A DNA stretch of 47,405 bases from Planctomycetaceae bacterium (GTDB lineage: Bacteria; Planctomycetota; Planctomycetia; Pirellulales; Pirellulaceae). The stretch spans positions 1-47,405 of the forward strand of contig JAHEBQ010000050.1 of assembly GCA_024642205.1 (NCBI GenBank). The letters run 5' to 3'. A model generated the notes under the pieces. The model saw only the letters and a list, made by a program, of their open reading frames with translations. It was not told the origin of the DNA and searched no databases. The position numbers and the translations under genes are program-made. This document shows, one piece after another, positions 26,630 to 35,745 of the stretch; the first letter of the stretch is position 1, and every line of letters begins with the position of its first letter.

Positions 26630-27685
26630 TTACTCTCGAAACGAGAGGCTTTGAATTCCGTATTTCCGCAGTTTGGCATGGAAATTTCGTTCGCTCAAAC
26701 CGGAACGCTGGGCAGCCCGACTCACGATACCCCCACAAATCTGCAAATTCTCTGTAAGAAATGCCCGCTCGAAATCTTCGACCACACGATTTTTGGCCTC
26801 GTGGAAATTCAATGATGGAACACCCACCGGCACGACAGGGTGTTGTAAAACTTCGGGCGACAGCTCACGTCTGGTGATGCATGGGCCGTTGCACAGGATC
26901 ACAGCGCGACGAATGATGTTTTCAAGTTCTCGGACATTCCCGGGATAGTCGTAATGCTGAAGCAATTCCGCAGCAACCGAATCGATTTCAATGCCCGGTT
27001 TGCGATAAACGGATCCAAACATTGACAAAAAATGCTCAACCAACAGTGGAATGTCATTGGGGCGGGCGCGAAGTGGAGGTAATTCGACGCGGATGATGTT
27101 GAGTCGATAATACAGGTCTTTCCGAAAATCTCCGGCGGCGATGCGCGGACTGAGATCTTCGTTGGTGGCTGCCACGACGCGGACATTGCAGAACCGATTT
27201 GTCGTCATGCCGACCGGAGCGTACTCTCCCGATTGCAGGATTCGTAGCAACTTGACCTGCAGTGCCTTGGTCATTTCGCTGATTTCATCCAGAAATATCG
27301 TCCCTTTGTCTGCCGCCTGGAACTTTCCGGGTTTACGAACGTCCGCCCCAGTGAAGGCGCCTTTTTCATGGCCGAAAAGCTCGGACTCCTGGAGTGTCTC
27401 CGCAATTGCGCCGCAATTGACCGCGATCAGGGGAAGTTTGCTCCGTGAACTTTGTTCATGAAGGGCTTTGGCAATGAGCTCTTTTCCGGTCCCGCTTTCG
27501 CCGATGATCAACACGGTGGCGTCCGTATCAGCCACCTGACGGACCAGTGCCAGAATCTCCAACACATGCGGATCACGCGTGATAAAACAAGTCGTCGCTG
27601 GCGTCTTGACGTTGGGAGGCAGATCGTCCACCGAAACCATGGACTGATATTCCGGATTCACGTCTCCAACGCTTCGGTAACCCAT
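26630..27685 (-). CDS. sigma-54-dependent transcriptional activator (NtrC family, no receiver)
   Basis: 351 residues from ATG 27685 (AAAGGTG upstream; the GTG at 27694 is less likely). Only ~35 residues precede the AAA+ domain, so the usual receiver or sensor domain is absent. The AAA+ core has Walker A GESGTGKE (62-69), the sigma-54 contact loop GAFTGA (109-114), Walker B GTIFLDE (128-134), the sensor region VRVVAATNEDL and the arginine pair in FRKDLYYRLN. The C-terminus is a Fis-type helix-turn-helix (GGIVSRAAQRSGLSERNFHA). The protein remodels sigma-54 holoenzyme by ATP hydrolysis. It sits directly upstream of, and in the same direction as, a sigma-54 promoter, making that operon its obvious target. 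Confidence 0.93.
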   Translation of the reverse strand: MGYRSVGDVNPEYQSMVSVDDLPPNVKTPATTCFITRDPHVLEILALVRQVADTDATVLIIGESGTGKELIAKALHEQSSRSKLPLIAVNCGAIAETLQESELFGHEKGAFTGADVRKPGKFQAADKGTIFLDEISEMTKALQVKLLRILQSGEYAPVGMTTNRFCNVRVVAATNEDLSPRIAAGDFRKDLYYRLNIIRVELPPLRARPNDIPLLVEHFLSMFGSVYRKPGIEIDSVAAELLQHYDYPGNVRELENIIRRAVILCNGPCITRRELSPEVLQHPVVPVGVPSLNFHEAKNRVVEDFERAFLTENLQICGGIVSRAAQRSGLSERNFHAKLRKYGIQSLSFRE

Positions 27686-28671
27686 TACTCGCACCTTTTG
27701 TTGTCGTAAAATTTGGGCGAAACGTCTTTTTGATTCTCCAAACCATCAAAACGATGGGCGATGGCTTTGTTCATCGGAGGATACCCTACCCTGGCCGGTC
27801 AATTTGTGAATCGTCTGAAGACGTACCGAGATTCCAGGATCGAGGAGAATCCATCCATGAATGTCCGGGTAGAATAGCCAACGAATCAAAACGCGGTTGA
27901 AAACGTTGGCAATTGCCGGGTGGAAACGGTCGTGTTGCAGGTCGAACAACGTAAATATCCATGGAGAATCGAAGAGTTTCTCGGCCTTTTTGTTTTCGAT
28001 CGATATCGCAGATCCCGCCGTAAGTTTGAATCCCGCCAAAATTATAGTGCGAAATTTCTCCTTGAATTGTGCCACGAGAAATCATGATTGTGGAAAATGA
28101 ATGGAGTGGCAAGCAGCTTGTCGAGCTAGTGAGTGGAAAACGTCAGAAAATCACTGATTGGCAACCGCAGGCCAATCTTGAGCGGCATTTCCCCCAGCGA
28201 ACTATCAGTGGTCCGTCCGGTTGCCCAAGAACTTGGAGAGACCCGTTCTGATTTTCCCAATGCCATGGGTCCTTGGTACTTAACGGTTCGTTGCATTTGC
28301 AATCATCGGTTCATCAGCAAGTACCCGGGGAATTCCCTGGCGAATCTTGCCCGACCAGCATCACATGTGAATCGCCCTTGTGCCGGAGGATGCTTGCCGC
28401 CCAACCCACGTCGACGATGATGGACGGCGACAAGCTGTTCGCAGGAATGACAGGTTGCTTTTGAATGCAACCAACTGTTTGAATCAAGACGCGCAAAGCT
28501 CCCTTGACTGACGTTTCGTTGCGCCAGGCTTCCCTGTTTTTCATGGGTAAATGGTCGCACTTTGTCCTGTTATCTTTGGCGTTTGAGCTGCACAAGTATA
28601 TATAATTGCAGAACCGAATGGCTCGAGAACAAACGTGTCCTCGCGACATTTCATTCGTTTCGTCTGACTTC
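27686..28671. other. long intergenic stretch, no gene recognised
   Basis: Nearly 1 kb between divergent genes. Open frames of up to ~110 codons exist on both strands but lack family or signal features. A GATTGGC-N8-GCCAATC hairpin is at 28156-28177. An AT-rich AGTATATATAAT at about 28595-28606 may be the -10 region of the following gene, but I see no matching -35. It could hold a small RNA or leader; none is identifiable by eye. Confidence 0.35.
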
Positions 28672-30012
28672 ATGTGGAAACCGGAGATAGTGAACGTGAT
28701 GGGAAACGTGATTTTATGTTTGCTGCTGACATTTTCGATTAGCGGCCGAGTCTTGGGGCAGGAGAACTCGACTGGCAAGCCGGCAACCGTATCCGAGGCG
28801 AGAGCTGTTTTTGATCTTTCAGAACAACTACTGGTCAAAACGGGTGGAGAGTTCCAGTCTGGAGTTGCCTATCAGTCATTCAACGCCGAGGGGAATGCGA
28901 CCGATATCGCCAAGAGGATCCATGAAGAATTGACAAAACGTGGCTTGAAGCAGCTTGAAGGAGCGAGCTTTACGGACGTCTACTGTTCCGCCTTTTACCA
29001 AAAGTCGGGATTTACTTTCAGCTTGATGATCATGCCGACGGGTTCACCGAACACCGTCATGGTGACATTGATGAACCAAGGCAACGTCGATTTGCGTACG
29101 TTGCCCAAACCAGCAGACATCAAGGAGCTATACGCTCAACCTGCGTCGGCGATGTACCTGTCGGACTTGCCGGTCGATGAAGCGAAGCAGGAGTGTCGCC
29201 ATCTGCTTGAACGTGACGGTTGGCAATGGTTCGGTGACACGACCGTTTCTTTTTTCATGAGGCAAAACGCGGTGCGGTTGCAAGTAATGTGTTCTTCGGC
29301 TCCGGCCCAGCAAGGCAAGACCGCGATTCAATTCTCGACCGAGCTCATGTCATCTGCACTTCCAACGATCCCGGACCTGGTAAGAGTTGGTTATTCTGAC
29401 AAAACGATGCGTCTCGATGGTGACAGCAAGTTGACACTCGACCAGTTTGCGACGGACTATCGCAAAGCACTTGAATCTGCGGGCTGGAAACCAACCACCG
29501 AACAACCTGTTAAAATCGACTTTCGGGAACATCTGATTTTTCGTAATAAGGCGGAAGAATTGGCAGATTTGTCGTTTAGTACTGTCGACTCGTTAACTCG
29601 CTTTGACCTCAAGTTCATGACGGTAGCTCAAGTCGAAAAAGAGAATCGTCGTGCGGAGGCGATGGCAGTCGAAGCCAAGCAGAAACAGGACGCTGAACGG
29701 GCTAGAATGGAGAACCCGCCAAGCATTGCGATCGACAAGCCCAATTCCGCATCGTTGGCCAAAGCAACCAAACAGTCGCTTGAGTGGACGGTTCCTTCGG
29801 GAACGGCACAAGCCGTCGTGGCCAAATGGCTTCAGACGCAAAAAGCAACTGGCTGGAAGATTGAATCGACGGTTGAGACCCGCGAATTCGGTGAATTCAC
29901 GCTAACCAACGGAGAGCAGACGCTCAGGCTATCCTTCGTTGACCCAGGCTTTGTTCCCGGTGAAATTACGATTGGAACTTCGAAGAAATTTCAACTGCAA
30001 GTCAACCAGTAA
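28672..30012 (+). CDS. secreted protein with about four divergent tandem domains
   Basis: About 446 residues. The signal peptide is LCLLLTFSISGRVLG; the start is uncertain (ATG 28672 gives a charged N-terminus, 28699 is closer to the core). The mature part seems to hold about four related units, each with a helix running to a Leu and a GW/GL turn, then paired strands: IAKRIHEELTKRGLKQLEG, AKQECRHLLERDGWQWFGD, DYRKALESAGWKPTTEQ and AVVAKWLQTQKATGWKIES. Units 1-3 end in an F-x-F/L hydrophobic strand. A charged coiled-coil linker (about 320-350, EKENRRAEAMAVEAKQKQ) separates units 3 and 4. Family not recognised; periplasmic location is inferred from the signal peptide. Confidence 0.7.
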   Translation: MWKPEIVNVMGNVILCLLLTFSISGRVLGQENSTGKPATVSEARAVFDLSEQLLVKTGGEFQSGVAYQSFNAEGNATDIAKRIHEELTKRGLKQLEGASFTDVYCSAFYQKSGFTFSLMIMPTGSPNTVMVTLMNQGNVDLRTLPKPADIKELYAQPASAMYLSDLPVDEAKQECRHLLERDGWQWFGDTTVSFFMRQNAVRLQVMCSSAPAQQGKTAIQFSTELMSSALPTIPDLVRVGYSDKTMRLDGDSKLTLDQFATDYRKALESAGWKPTTEQPVKIDFREHLIFRNKAEELADLSFSTVDSLTRFDLKFMTVAQVEKENRRAEAMAVEAKQKQDAERARMENPPSIAIDKPNSASLAKATKQSLEWTVPSGTAQAVVAKWLQTQKATGWKIESTVETREFGEFTLTNGEQTLRLSFVDPGFVPGEITIGTSKKFQLQVNQ

Positions 30013-30571
30013 TGCCGCCTGAAGGGGGCGTGATTGGTATGAATTGAGGGATGAATGGGACCATACGGTTCAATTTTGTTTCGGTCGGTGACGATTTGAC
30101 CGGGTTGATCGGATCATCCTTTCGAGAATTGGATTTCGATATCGAGGTTCGGATCAGATCGCAGACTGGGATGCGGTAGGCCGACACTCATGCCCAGGAG
30201 TTCGGCAAGACCAACCCGTTTCCGATACGTTGCATGGTCCGCCGTTACTTGTTTTTGGAGTGAGTTCTGAATCGGGGACGCAAAAAGGCATCTGCAGCAT
30301 CAAATATCTAGCCAACGGCAATGGAGGCTTTCGCTGTCTGTCCGCGACGATCGTGGCTTCGTTGGCTGGAAGCTGCCTGTCCGTTGGAAACGATGCTAGG
30401 ATCTTGTTTGGTTTGGAGTGGAGGCTGCCCAATTGCCTCCAACGACAATTCTCGATTGTTAGGCCTTTGCTCTTCCTTTTGCTTATAGGTTGTCTTTCAG
30501 TCACAGATATAATCCAAGAACTTCAATTTGCCCTGGGTCGAGCTCCCTTTTGGATTCGGGTTTGACTTGCA
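30013..30571. other. intergenic stretch, nothing recognised
   Basis: About 560 bp between two plus-strand genes. Short frames present are not protein-like. No terminator with a T-run was found. Confidence 0.4.
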
Positions 30572-31231
30572 ATGACATCAGGAGAATCGTTCGGAGAACA
30601 AGTTGTGCATGTTGCTTCACCAAACCAACACAGACCGCGGTTCTTGATATTGATGGCGTTTGTTTCCCTCTTGGTTGGCGGATTGATCGGATTCCTGATT
30701 GGTCGGGCGACGCAGCCGAGACCGAGAATCCCATCTGATTTGTCCCCGAGTGCGCTCGTTGCATTCGATTTTCAAGGTATTGCCGCAGAATCCGGCGAGC
30801 TAACTTGGCAGGAAGTTTTGGACGTTCCATCAGGCCAGGTCTTGAGCAATCGAAAACAATTCCTGTCCCAGTGGAACATGACAGATCCAATTCACTTCTC
30901 TGCTCAGGTTCAGCTGTCACCGCAAAGCAGACTTGTTATCGCTGAATCAGTCACGGAATCCGAAACACAGGCCTTCACATGTTTTGACAAATTTGTCGGG
31001 AAGTTTCGCGGATTTCTTGAATCAGAAGGAATGACCATCCAAAGCACTGCCGGAGGCAACAAGTTGGATCATCCATCGACGAGCCACGCATTTCAAGCAA
31101 TGGAATATGCGTATATTCCCGTAGACGGTTCCCAGATTCCCTTTCAAGGCTCGGCGACGATTACGTTGATCCGAACTGGAAGCACGGCCTATTTGGTCAT
31201 TATGCTGACCGAAGTCCACCACACAGGATGA
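30572..31231 (+). CDS. single-pass membrane-anchored protein of unknown function
   Basis: 219 residues: a short polar N-terminus, one transmembrane helix at about 25-44 (LILMAFVSLLVGGLIGFLIG, followed by RATQPRPR) and a ~175-residue soluble domain, probably periplasmic. That domain has two or three long beta-rich stretches (HFSAQVQLSPQSRLVIAES, GSATITLIRTGSTAYLVIML), but I know no matching family. It ends just before a cluster of short repeats. The orientation (cytoplasmic N-terminus, basic residues after the helix) is ambiguous. Confidence 0.55.
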   Translation: MTSGESFGEQVVHVASPNQHRPRFLILMAFVSLLVGGLIGFLIGRATQPRPRIPSDLSPSALVAFDFQGIAAESGELTWQEVLDVPSGQVLSNRKQFLSQWNMTDPIHFSAQVQLSPQSRLVIAESVTESETQAFTCFDKFVGKFRGFLESEGMTIQSTAGGNKLDHPSTSHAFQAMEYAYIPVDGSQIPFQGSATITLIRTGSTAYLVIMLTEVHHTG

Positions 31232-31274
31232 TTTTCATAAAAGCAAAAGGAACCGACGCTTCATCCAAACAACT

Positions 31275-31466
31275 AAAAGGACAGGCATTTCTTGATCCGA
31301 TTCAGAACGAACGCCAGTAAAAGCGCCAGTAAAAGGACAGGCATTTTGATTTCAGCCATTTGATTTCCTGTGGCGTAAACATTGCCTGTCCCTTAAATTT
31401 TTGTTACCTGTCTTGTTGAAATTAAAAATTCAACGCCAATTGCCTGTTTTAATATTTGCCTGTCCT
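31275..31466. repeat. interspersed direct and inverted GGACAGGCA motifs
   Basis: AAAAGGACAGGCATTT occurs identically at 31275-31290 and 31331-31346. The reverse complement recurs as ATTGCCTGTCCCTT (31381-31394), TTGCCTGTTTT (about 31440-31450) and TTTGCCTGTCCTG (about 31455-31467). The arrangement, two forward then three reverse copies within 200 bp, could fold into an imperfect stem or be a REP-like or miniature-element remnant. Its location right after a gene and before a convergent one fits extragenic palindromic repeats. Confidence 0.6.
31312..31335. repeat. 12-bp tandem repeat, two copies
   Basis: CGCCAGTAAAAG is present twice without spacer at 31312-31323 and 31324-31335. The second copy runs into the second GGACAGGCA motif, which suggests replication slippage in this region. 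Confidence 0.75.
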
Positions 31467-31497
31467 GTGAGCCGGCATCTCCTGTGAGCCGGCATCT
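31464..31497. repeat. 17-bp perfect tandem repeat, two copies
   Basis: CCTGTGAGCCGGCATCT occurs at 31464-31480 and 31481-31497. A partial third copy (CCTGTGA) is at 31502-31508. The unit contains the palindrome GCCGGC. Confidence 0.8.
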
Positions 31498-31565
31498 TGA
31501 TCCTGTGACTTTCGCATCATTAATCATAACCGGACAGTGCGATAGAAACGCCGGGGCTGTCAGGC

Positions 31566-32789
31566 TCAGTGCCGGGTAGAAATCAACTGGAATCGAACTG
31601 ACCGGCTATTGTCGAGATCGGATTCGTAGACGATCGCGACAAGGTTTTCTCCTGCGGCGATGGTGGGGAAACTTGCTTCCGCCTTATGGCTGCCGGTTAA
31701 TCGGCGACCCGGGTCTTCATCGCGGGACGATCGAATCCAAATGTCCTTTCGTCCATCACGATTGTCTTCCCAGGCCACCCAAAATGTACCCTTTTTGTCG
31801 ACGCAGAGTGACGGGTGGTCCTGCTGGCCTTGAGTTCCTTCGTGGACCAACCGACCCATAGCCGGTTCAAGTTTGTCAAAAATCGCCCAATACACGTTGG
31901 GTTCACCTGAATGAATATCTTTCCAAGCCGCGGCAAACTGGCTACCTGTTTCAGACACGGCGACCGCCGGAGCCGACATCGGTCAGCCGACTTCCAATGT
32001 GGGTTGACGGTTGATCTGAATCGCTTTGGCGAAGGACTGACCACCGTCGGACGACCGGCGGAAAAAGATTTCGCGACTCTTTTTTAAACCGCCTTCACGA
32101 TACGCGACAAGCGGATTTCCGGAGCCGTCCACGGCCAGTCCCGGTGCGCAACACTCGCAAACCGTGCTCGCAAGTTTAACGTTTTCGCCGATGTTTCCAT
32201 CGACGACGGTTGCATAGTAAATGTCTTGACCGGGTTGCCGACCTCGATCACGTCGGTCCAGCCAGGCGACGTGGACTATTCCATTTGGCGAGACAGTCAT
32301 CCAATGCAGTGATTCCGGCGCCTGTTTGGTGACTTCGTTAACCTTTAGAGGCTTGCTCCAGGATTTGCCCCCGTCGGTGGAGTGGGCCAGAAACAGATCG
32401 GAGGTTGGATACTTCCTGGTGAGTTCCTTGTCATCGAATGTAACCGGCGCGGTGACAGTAATATTCTCATTTTTGTCGACACCGATACGTGGTCCGCGCT
32501 GCGACCCGCCTCGGACCTGGCCCTGAACATCGATTGCAATGACCGGATCAGAGAATGTCTTGCCGCCATCCTGCGAGGTCGACACGGAAATATTTCCACG
32601 ATGAATGAATGTAAGATAGATGTTGCCATTGATACCGATCGCCATGTGCGGTTGGATCGCATCGGTCGCGACTTCCAGGTCGGCATTATCTACGCCGGCA
32701 TCGATGGTGCTCGGTAGTTGTATCCCAACTCCGACAACGGTCATCGTGACAACAACGGTCAAGCATTTCAATAATTGTTTGAGGATCAA
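31566..32789 (-). pseudogene. sialidase/BNR-repeat-like exported protein with one in-frame TGA
   Basis: Encodes about 407 residues. The start is taken as TTG 32789, with CGGGAG 6-7 bp before it and an immediate signal peptide (CLTVVVTMTVVGVGIQL). BNR/Asp-box-like motifs recur: SVSTSQDGGKTFSDP, AHSTDGGKSWSKP, FRRSSDGGQSFAKA, WVAWEDNRDGRKDIWIRSS. This is the six-bladed propeller layout of exo-sialidase-like proteins. The frame is interrupted only once, by TGA at 31983-31985 between QPTLEVG and PMSAPAVAVSETGS; both sides stay in the same frame. A single TGG-to-TGA change would explain it. It may be a very recent pseudogene, a sequencing error or, less likely, readthrough. Not a proven sialidase. 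Confidence 0.75.
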
Positions 32790-32962
32790 GGTGAACTCCC
32801 GCCGAAATCTTGGATTCAACGAATTCCCTGATTATAACAGTTGCGGACCAAATGGGTGTTGGTTCCTGCGGACCTTTGTTTGGAGATTAGATCCGGGTCG
32901 AAATGAAGATTTCACGATCGTCCCATGTTTGACATTTTGACCAATTCAGGTCGACGGCTGAA

Positions 32963-33850
32963 ATGATATTTGCAGCAAATCAACTGAAAATTGCCCTGAC
33001 CATCTTCGCCTTGGCATGGTTCGCGGGTGCGGCTGTTGCACAGGCGGATAAAGAAGAAGCGCGACAGGGGCTGACCATCGGCTGGGAAAACAACTACTTG
33101 ACGATTTTCGGTGATTTTCCTGGCGGCGAAATACGGGTCCACTATCTCGAAGCCTACTGTCGACCCAATTCAAGGGATCGTGACTGGCGAGAAACGGTGA
33201 TTCCTCACATCGCTCAACTGGTTGATGCGAGAACCGACAAAAAAAGAATCGTGATTCGAGACTTGCTCCAGGACGGAGTTATCGTGGACCATGTCATCAC
33301 CGCAGGAAAGGACGAGCTTGAGTTTGTCGTGACCGCGACAAACCCAACGAACAAACCGTCGCAGGCGCACTGGGCTCAGCCCTGCATCCGGCTCGACAAA
33401 TTCACCGGATGTGGAACTGAGGATGCCTGCGAACGTGTTCCGGTCTATGCCCGAAAATGTTTCCTGTATATCAATGGCAAACGGACGTATTTGCCGACTG
33501 CACCGTGGACGGACCAGGCACGTTATGTTTTTGGTCAGGTTTACGTCCCCGCAGGCGTGAATCGAAACGATGTCAATCCTCGACCACTCAGTCCGCTGGT
33601 CCCTTCGAATGGGCTTTGCGGATGCGATTCAGCCGATGACAAACAGATACTCGCCGTTGCCTGGGAGCCCTGCCAGGAGATCTTTCAGGGTGTTATCGCC
33701 TGCATGCACAACGACTTTCGGATCGGCGGTTTGGAACCGGGTGAAACCAAAAAGATCCGCGGGAAAATCTATGTGGTTAAAAACGGGCATGCCGACTTGT
33801 TAAAACGGTTTCAAAAGGATTTTCCGTCGAAGCCGCAAGGCCGAGAATAG
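32963..33850 (+). CDS. secreted conserved protein of unknown function
   Basis: 295 residues. A classical signal peptide (about 1-27, IALTIFALAWFAGAAVA, cleaved before QADKEE) is followed by a ~260-residue domain rich in beta strands. It has several cysteines (CRPNS, CIRLDKFTGCGTEDAC, CFLYING, NGLCGCDSADD, CQEIFQGVIACMHND) that could form disulfides, and a C-terminal strand GLEPGETKKIRGKIYVV. Similar proteins occur in planctomycetes, to my recollection, without known function. It is divergent from the sialidase-like gene, with which it may share a promoter region (32790-32962). Confidence 0.6.
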   Translation: MIFAANQLKIALTIFALAWFAGAAVAQADKEEARQGLTIGWENNYLTIFGDFPGGEIRVHYLEAYCRPNSRDRDWRETVIPHIAQLVDARTDKKRIVIRDLLQDGVIVDHVITAGKDELEFVVTATNPTNKPSQAHWAQPCIRLDKFTGCGTEDACERVPVYARKCFLYINGKRTYLPTAPWTDQARYVFGQVYVPAGVNRNDVNPRPLSPLVPSNGLCGCDSADDKQILAVAWEPCQEIFQGVIACMHNDFRIGGLEPGETKKIRGKIYVVKNGHADLLKRFQKDFPSKPQGRE

Positions 33851-34334
33851 TTTAAATCTGGCTTCGGTCGAAACCGCGCGAAGCAGATCTCGGAAATGAC
33901 GATTCCAGATTCCTGTCAGACAAGATTCGAAGTTCCTCTCGTTTTGATTTTTCCATGCTCCAGAACGCGAAATGTGACGACTGATATGACCGATCGAAGA
34001 GTTGGCGAGCGAGCCCGACTTAAGGCGGTGACCGGCTGCCTTGGGTGGCAAGCCTTTCTACCGGTCTCAATGGCAAGATGCAGCGACTCTGGGCTGACAA
34101 CATCAGTCATGGTAAGCCCGGCCGGTTTGCCAACGACGCAACGCTAACGATCGACTGTGGCAATTTTCAGTTTGTTTTCCAGGGCATGTTCAAGAAACAA
34201 GAGACCGGTAAGGGCGATGGTGAGTATCCCTGGAGGATCGGGATGCAGGACCGTTCCACTCCAGGACGGGCTTCCTGCCTGTCTCCGACAAAGCGCGATG
34301 GACGTTGACCAATCCATGAACGTGCCAGGATTCC
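33851..34334. other. intergenic stretch, nothing recognised
   Basis: About 480 bp between convergent genes. There is a weak hairpin (GCTTCG..CGAAGC near 33860) without a T-run and no gene-like frame. Confidence 0.35.
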
Positions 34335-34610
34335 CTAGCTGTTATCCTTGTCCGAAGATACATGCGTGGTGAGGAATTGGCGGACTGAATTGGCGGGCCG
34401 ATAAGCGCCACGATTATCGTTCGTTTGCCTGGGCGGGACGGCGTCGAAATTCAGTTCGCGTTCCGAAACAGCCCCGGACTCCGCTGCCGGTTTTTGATGG
34501 TGAGTTTTTTCGCCTGATTTCCTTGCGATATTTCCATTGCTCAATGACAGGCACGCAAGGCAACCTAGGCAAAAAGCAATCAACATGCAAAGTGCCTTGT
34601 GCTTTTCCAT
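34335..34610 (-). CDS. small exported or membrane-anchored protein, possible gene
   Basis: About 91 residues: MEKHKALCMLIAFCLGCLAC and a short remainder of signal-like sequence, then a polar tail rich in Gln, Asn, Ser and Arg. The start could be 34649 or 34610; 34610 leads straight into the signal. No family is recognised and no ribosome-binding site stands out, so this may be a chance frame. Confidence 0.35.
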   Translation of the reverse strand: MEKHKALCMLIAFCLGCLACLSLSNGNIARKSGEKTHHQKPAAESGAVSERELNFDAVPPRQTNDNRGAYRPANSVRQFLTTHVSSDKDNS

Positions 34611-34849
34611 CTGAAAGGAACTCAAACGATTCAGGGTTTGGCTGGCCATGAAATATTTACTTTGGTTGTCAGTGCGATTGGACCAGATTGAGGATCATTC
34701 GAAGCTTCGCCGACTGGCGAATCCGCCACAACGCCTCCATTGTCTGTCAAATCCAAGACCATTCAAATCGGATGTTTGCTGACAATGCCGAAAGGAATGA
34801 ACAAGTCAGTCGCAAGTATGGGGCCATTGCAAGGAAGATATCTGGGCAA

Positions 34850-35083
34850 TCATGCGTCGAGCAGAAAATGGCCCTTGCAGACCTCGTTTGGTCGCGGGAA
34901 AGTCGCTGACGGCAAACTCCCAATCTGGCTGGAATCAGGAACAAGTTCACTGCGCCGAATGAAGACGTCTTGTGGAGCTTCAAAACCAAGGCGAACTCTG
35001 GATCCTGAAATCTCCAATACGGTCAGGGTGATGTCTCCATCGATCACAGTTTTTTCACCTACTTTTCGACTTAGGATTAACAT
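34850..35083 (-). CDS. csrA: carbon storage regulator CsrA
   Basis: 77 residues, of which the first ~47 are canonical CsrA/RsmA: MLILSRKVGEKTVIDGDITL, then the VLEISGSRVRLGFEAP strand and DVFIRRSEL. The L4/R6 and R44-equivalent residues that bind the GGA of target RNA are present. The C-terminal ~30 residues (after about 50) are unlike typical CsrA tails and may be disordered. A GGGAG ribosome-binding site precedes the ATG by about 9 bp. CsrA dimers block translation or stabilise mRNAs for carbon storage, motility and biofilm genes. It is divergent from the small LSm-like gene and the ATPase operon. Confidence 0.93.
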   Translation of the reverse strand: MLILSRKVGEKTVIDGDITLTVLEISGSRVRLGFEAPQDVFIRRSELVPDSSQIGSLPSATFPRPNEVCKGHFLLDA

Positions 35084-35294
35084 CGGCTTTGGCTCCCGGA
35101 GTTTAACAAGAACAGTATCTGAACTCGGCGTAGGATAACCGTTCCAATCCCAGGGTGTTATGGCAAAAGACTTACAAACTTGACAGTGTTGTCCGAGCTA
35201 ACCTCCGGAACGGAAGGCTTGGTAGAATTCTGTGTGGTGATATACCTGGTTTCAAATACGACCATTGCCTCGACCTGATGGGAAGACGAAAGCC

Positions 35295-35573
35295 ATGAAA
35301 GACATTTTCGAACGATACGTCGGCAAAGAGATTGGCATCAACGCAGACAAGCCTTACCACCTTGACTCATTCACCCTCGAATCGGTGACCGACAGTTATT
35401 TTACAGTCAGTCGTGAGCAGAACAGCAATTTGATTCACATCCCGTTTCAAAACATTATTCGCGTGCTCGAAGACGATCTGGAAGGAATTCACGTCGGTGG
35501 CTTGTTTCACCAAAAGAAGAACTATTCGCTGATTGTAAAAATTGGGCATTTCGTGACTTCTGTCCCGGCATGA
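35295..35573 (+). CDS. small protein with LSm/SH3-barrel-like pattern
   Basis: 92 residues from ATG 35295, chosen over 35265 because a purine-rich GGGAAGACGAAAG lies before it. Sequence starts MKDIFERYVGKEIGIN. The centre alternates short strands with a polar/hydrophobic rhythm (LDSFTLESVTDSYFTVSRE, LIHIPFQNIIRVLEDDL) reminiscent of Sm-like or YaaA-type small barrels where a strand ends at an I-P-x-x-x-I motif. This is structural intuition, not a family match. It lies between csrA and the N-ATPase genes; a regulatory role on RNA or membrane proteins is speculation. Confidence 0.55.
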   Translation: MKDIFERYVGKEIGINADKPYHLDSFTLESVTDSYFTVSREQNSNLIHIPFQNIIRVLEDDLEGIHVGGLFHQKKNYSLIVKIGHFVTSVPA

Positions 35574-35596
35574 TCAACCATCAATACCGCTGGCAA

Positions 35597-35612
35597 TGGC
35601 ATGGCAATTGCT
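35597..35612 (+). promoter_or_regulatory. possible sigma-54 promoter of the N-ATPase operon
   Basis: TGGCATGGCAATTGCT has the GG-N10-GC core and matches TGGCAC-N5-TTGC[AT] with one mismatch (T for C). It lies ~134 bp before the chosen atpD start, in the gap after the small upstream gene. Because the window has a sigma-54 activator, this deserves attention, but a single match could be chance. Confidence 0.4.
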
Positions 35613-35745
35613 CGTATGACAATTGATTTTAACGTGGTTCTGCGCGCCGGGATCATTTCGCAACAGAAACCGGTCGCAGGTGACCAGTCGGCTGGGCGAT
35701 TTGGCACAGTCGGCGACGGCGGATTTCTGGAATTCCTGTTGGCGA

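Noticed and set aside
28314..28838. 174-codon minus-strand frame in and beyond the long intergenic gap
   Set aside because: It overlaps the signal-peptide region of the secreted repeat protein and its sequence is not protein-like.
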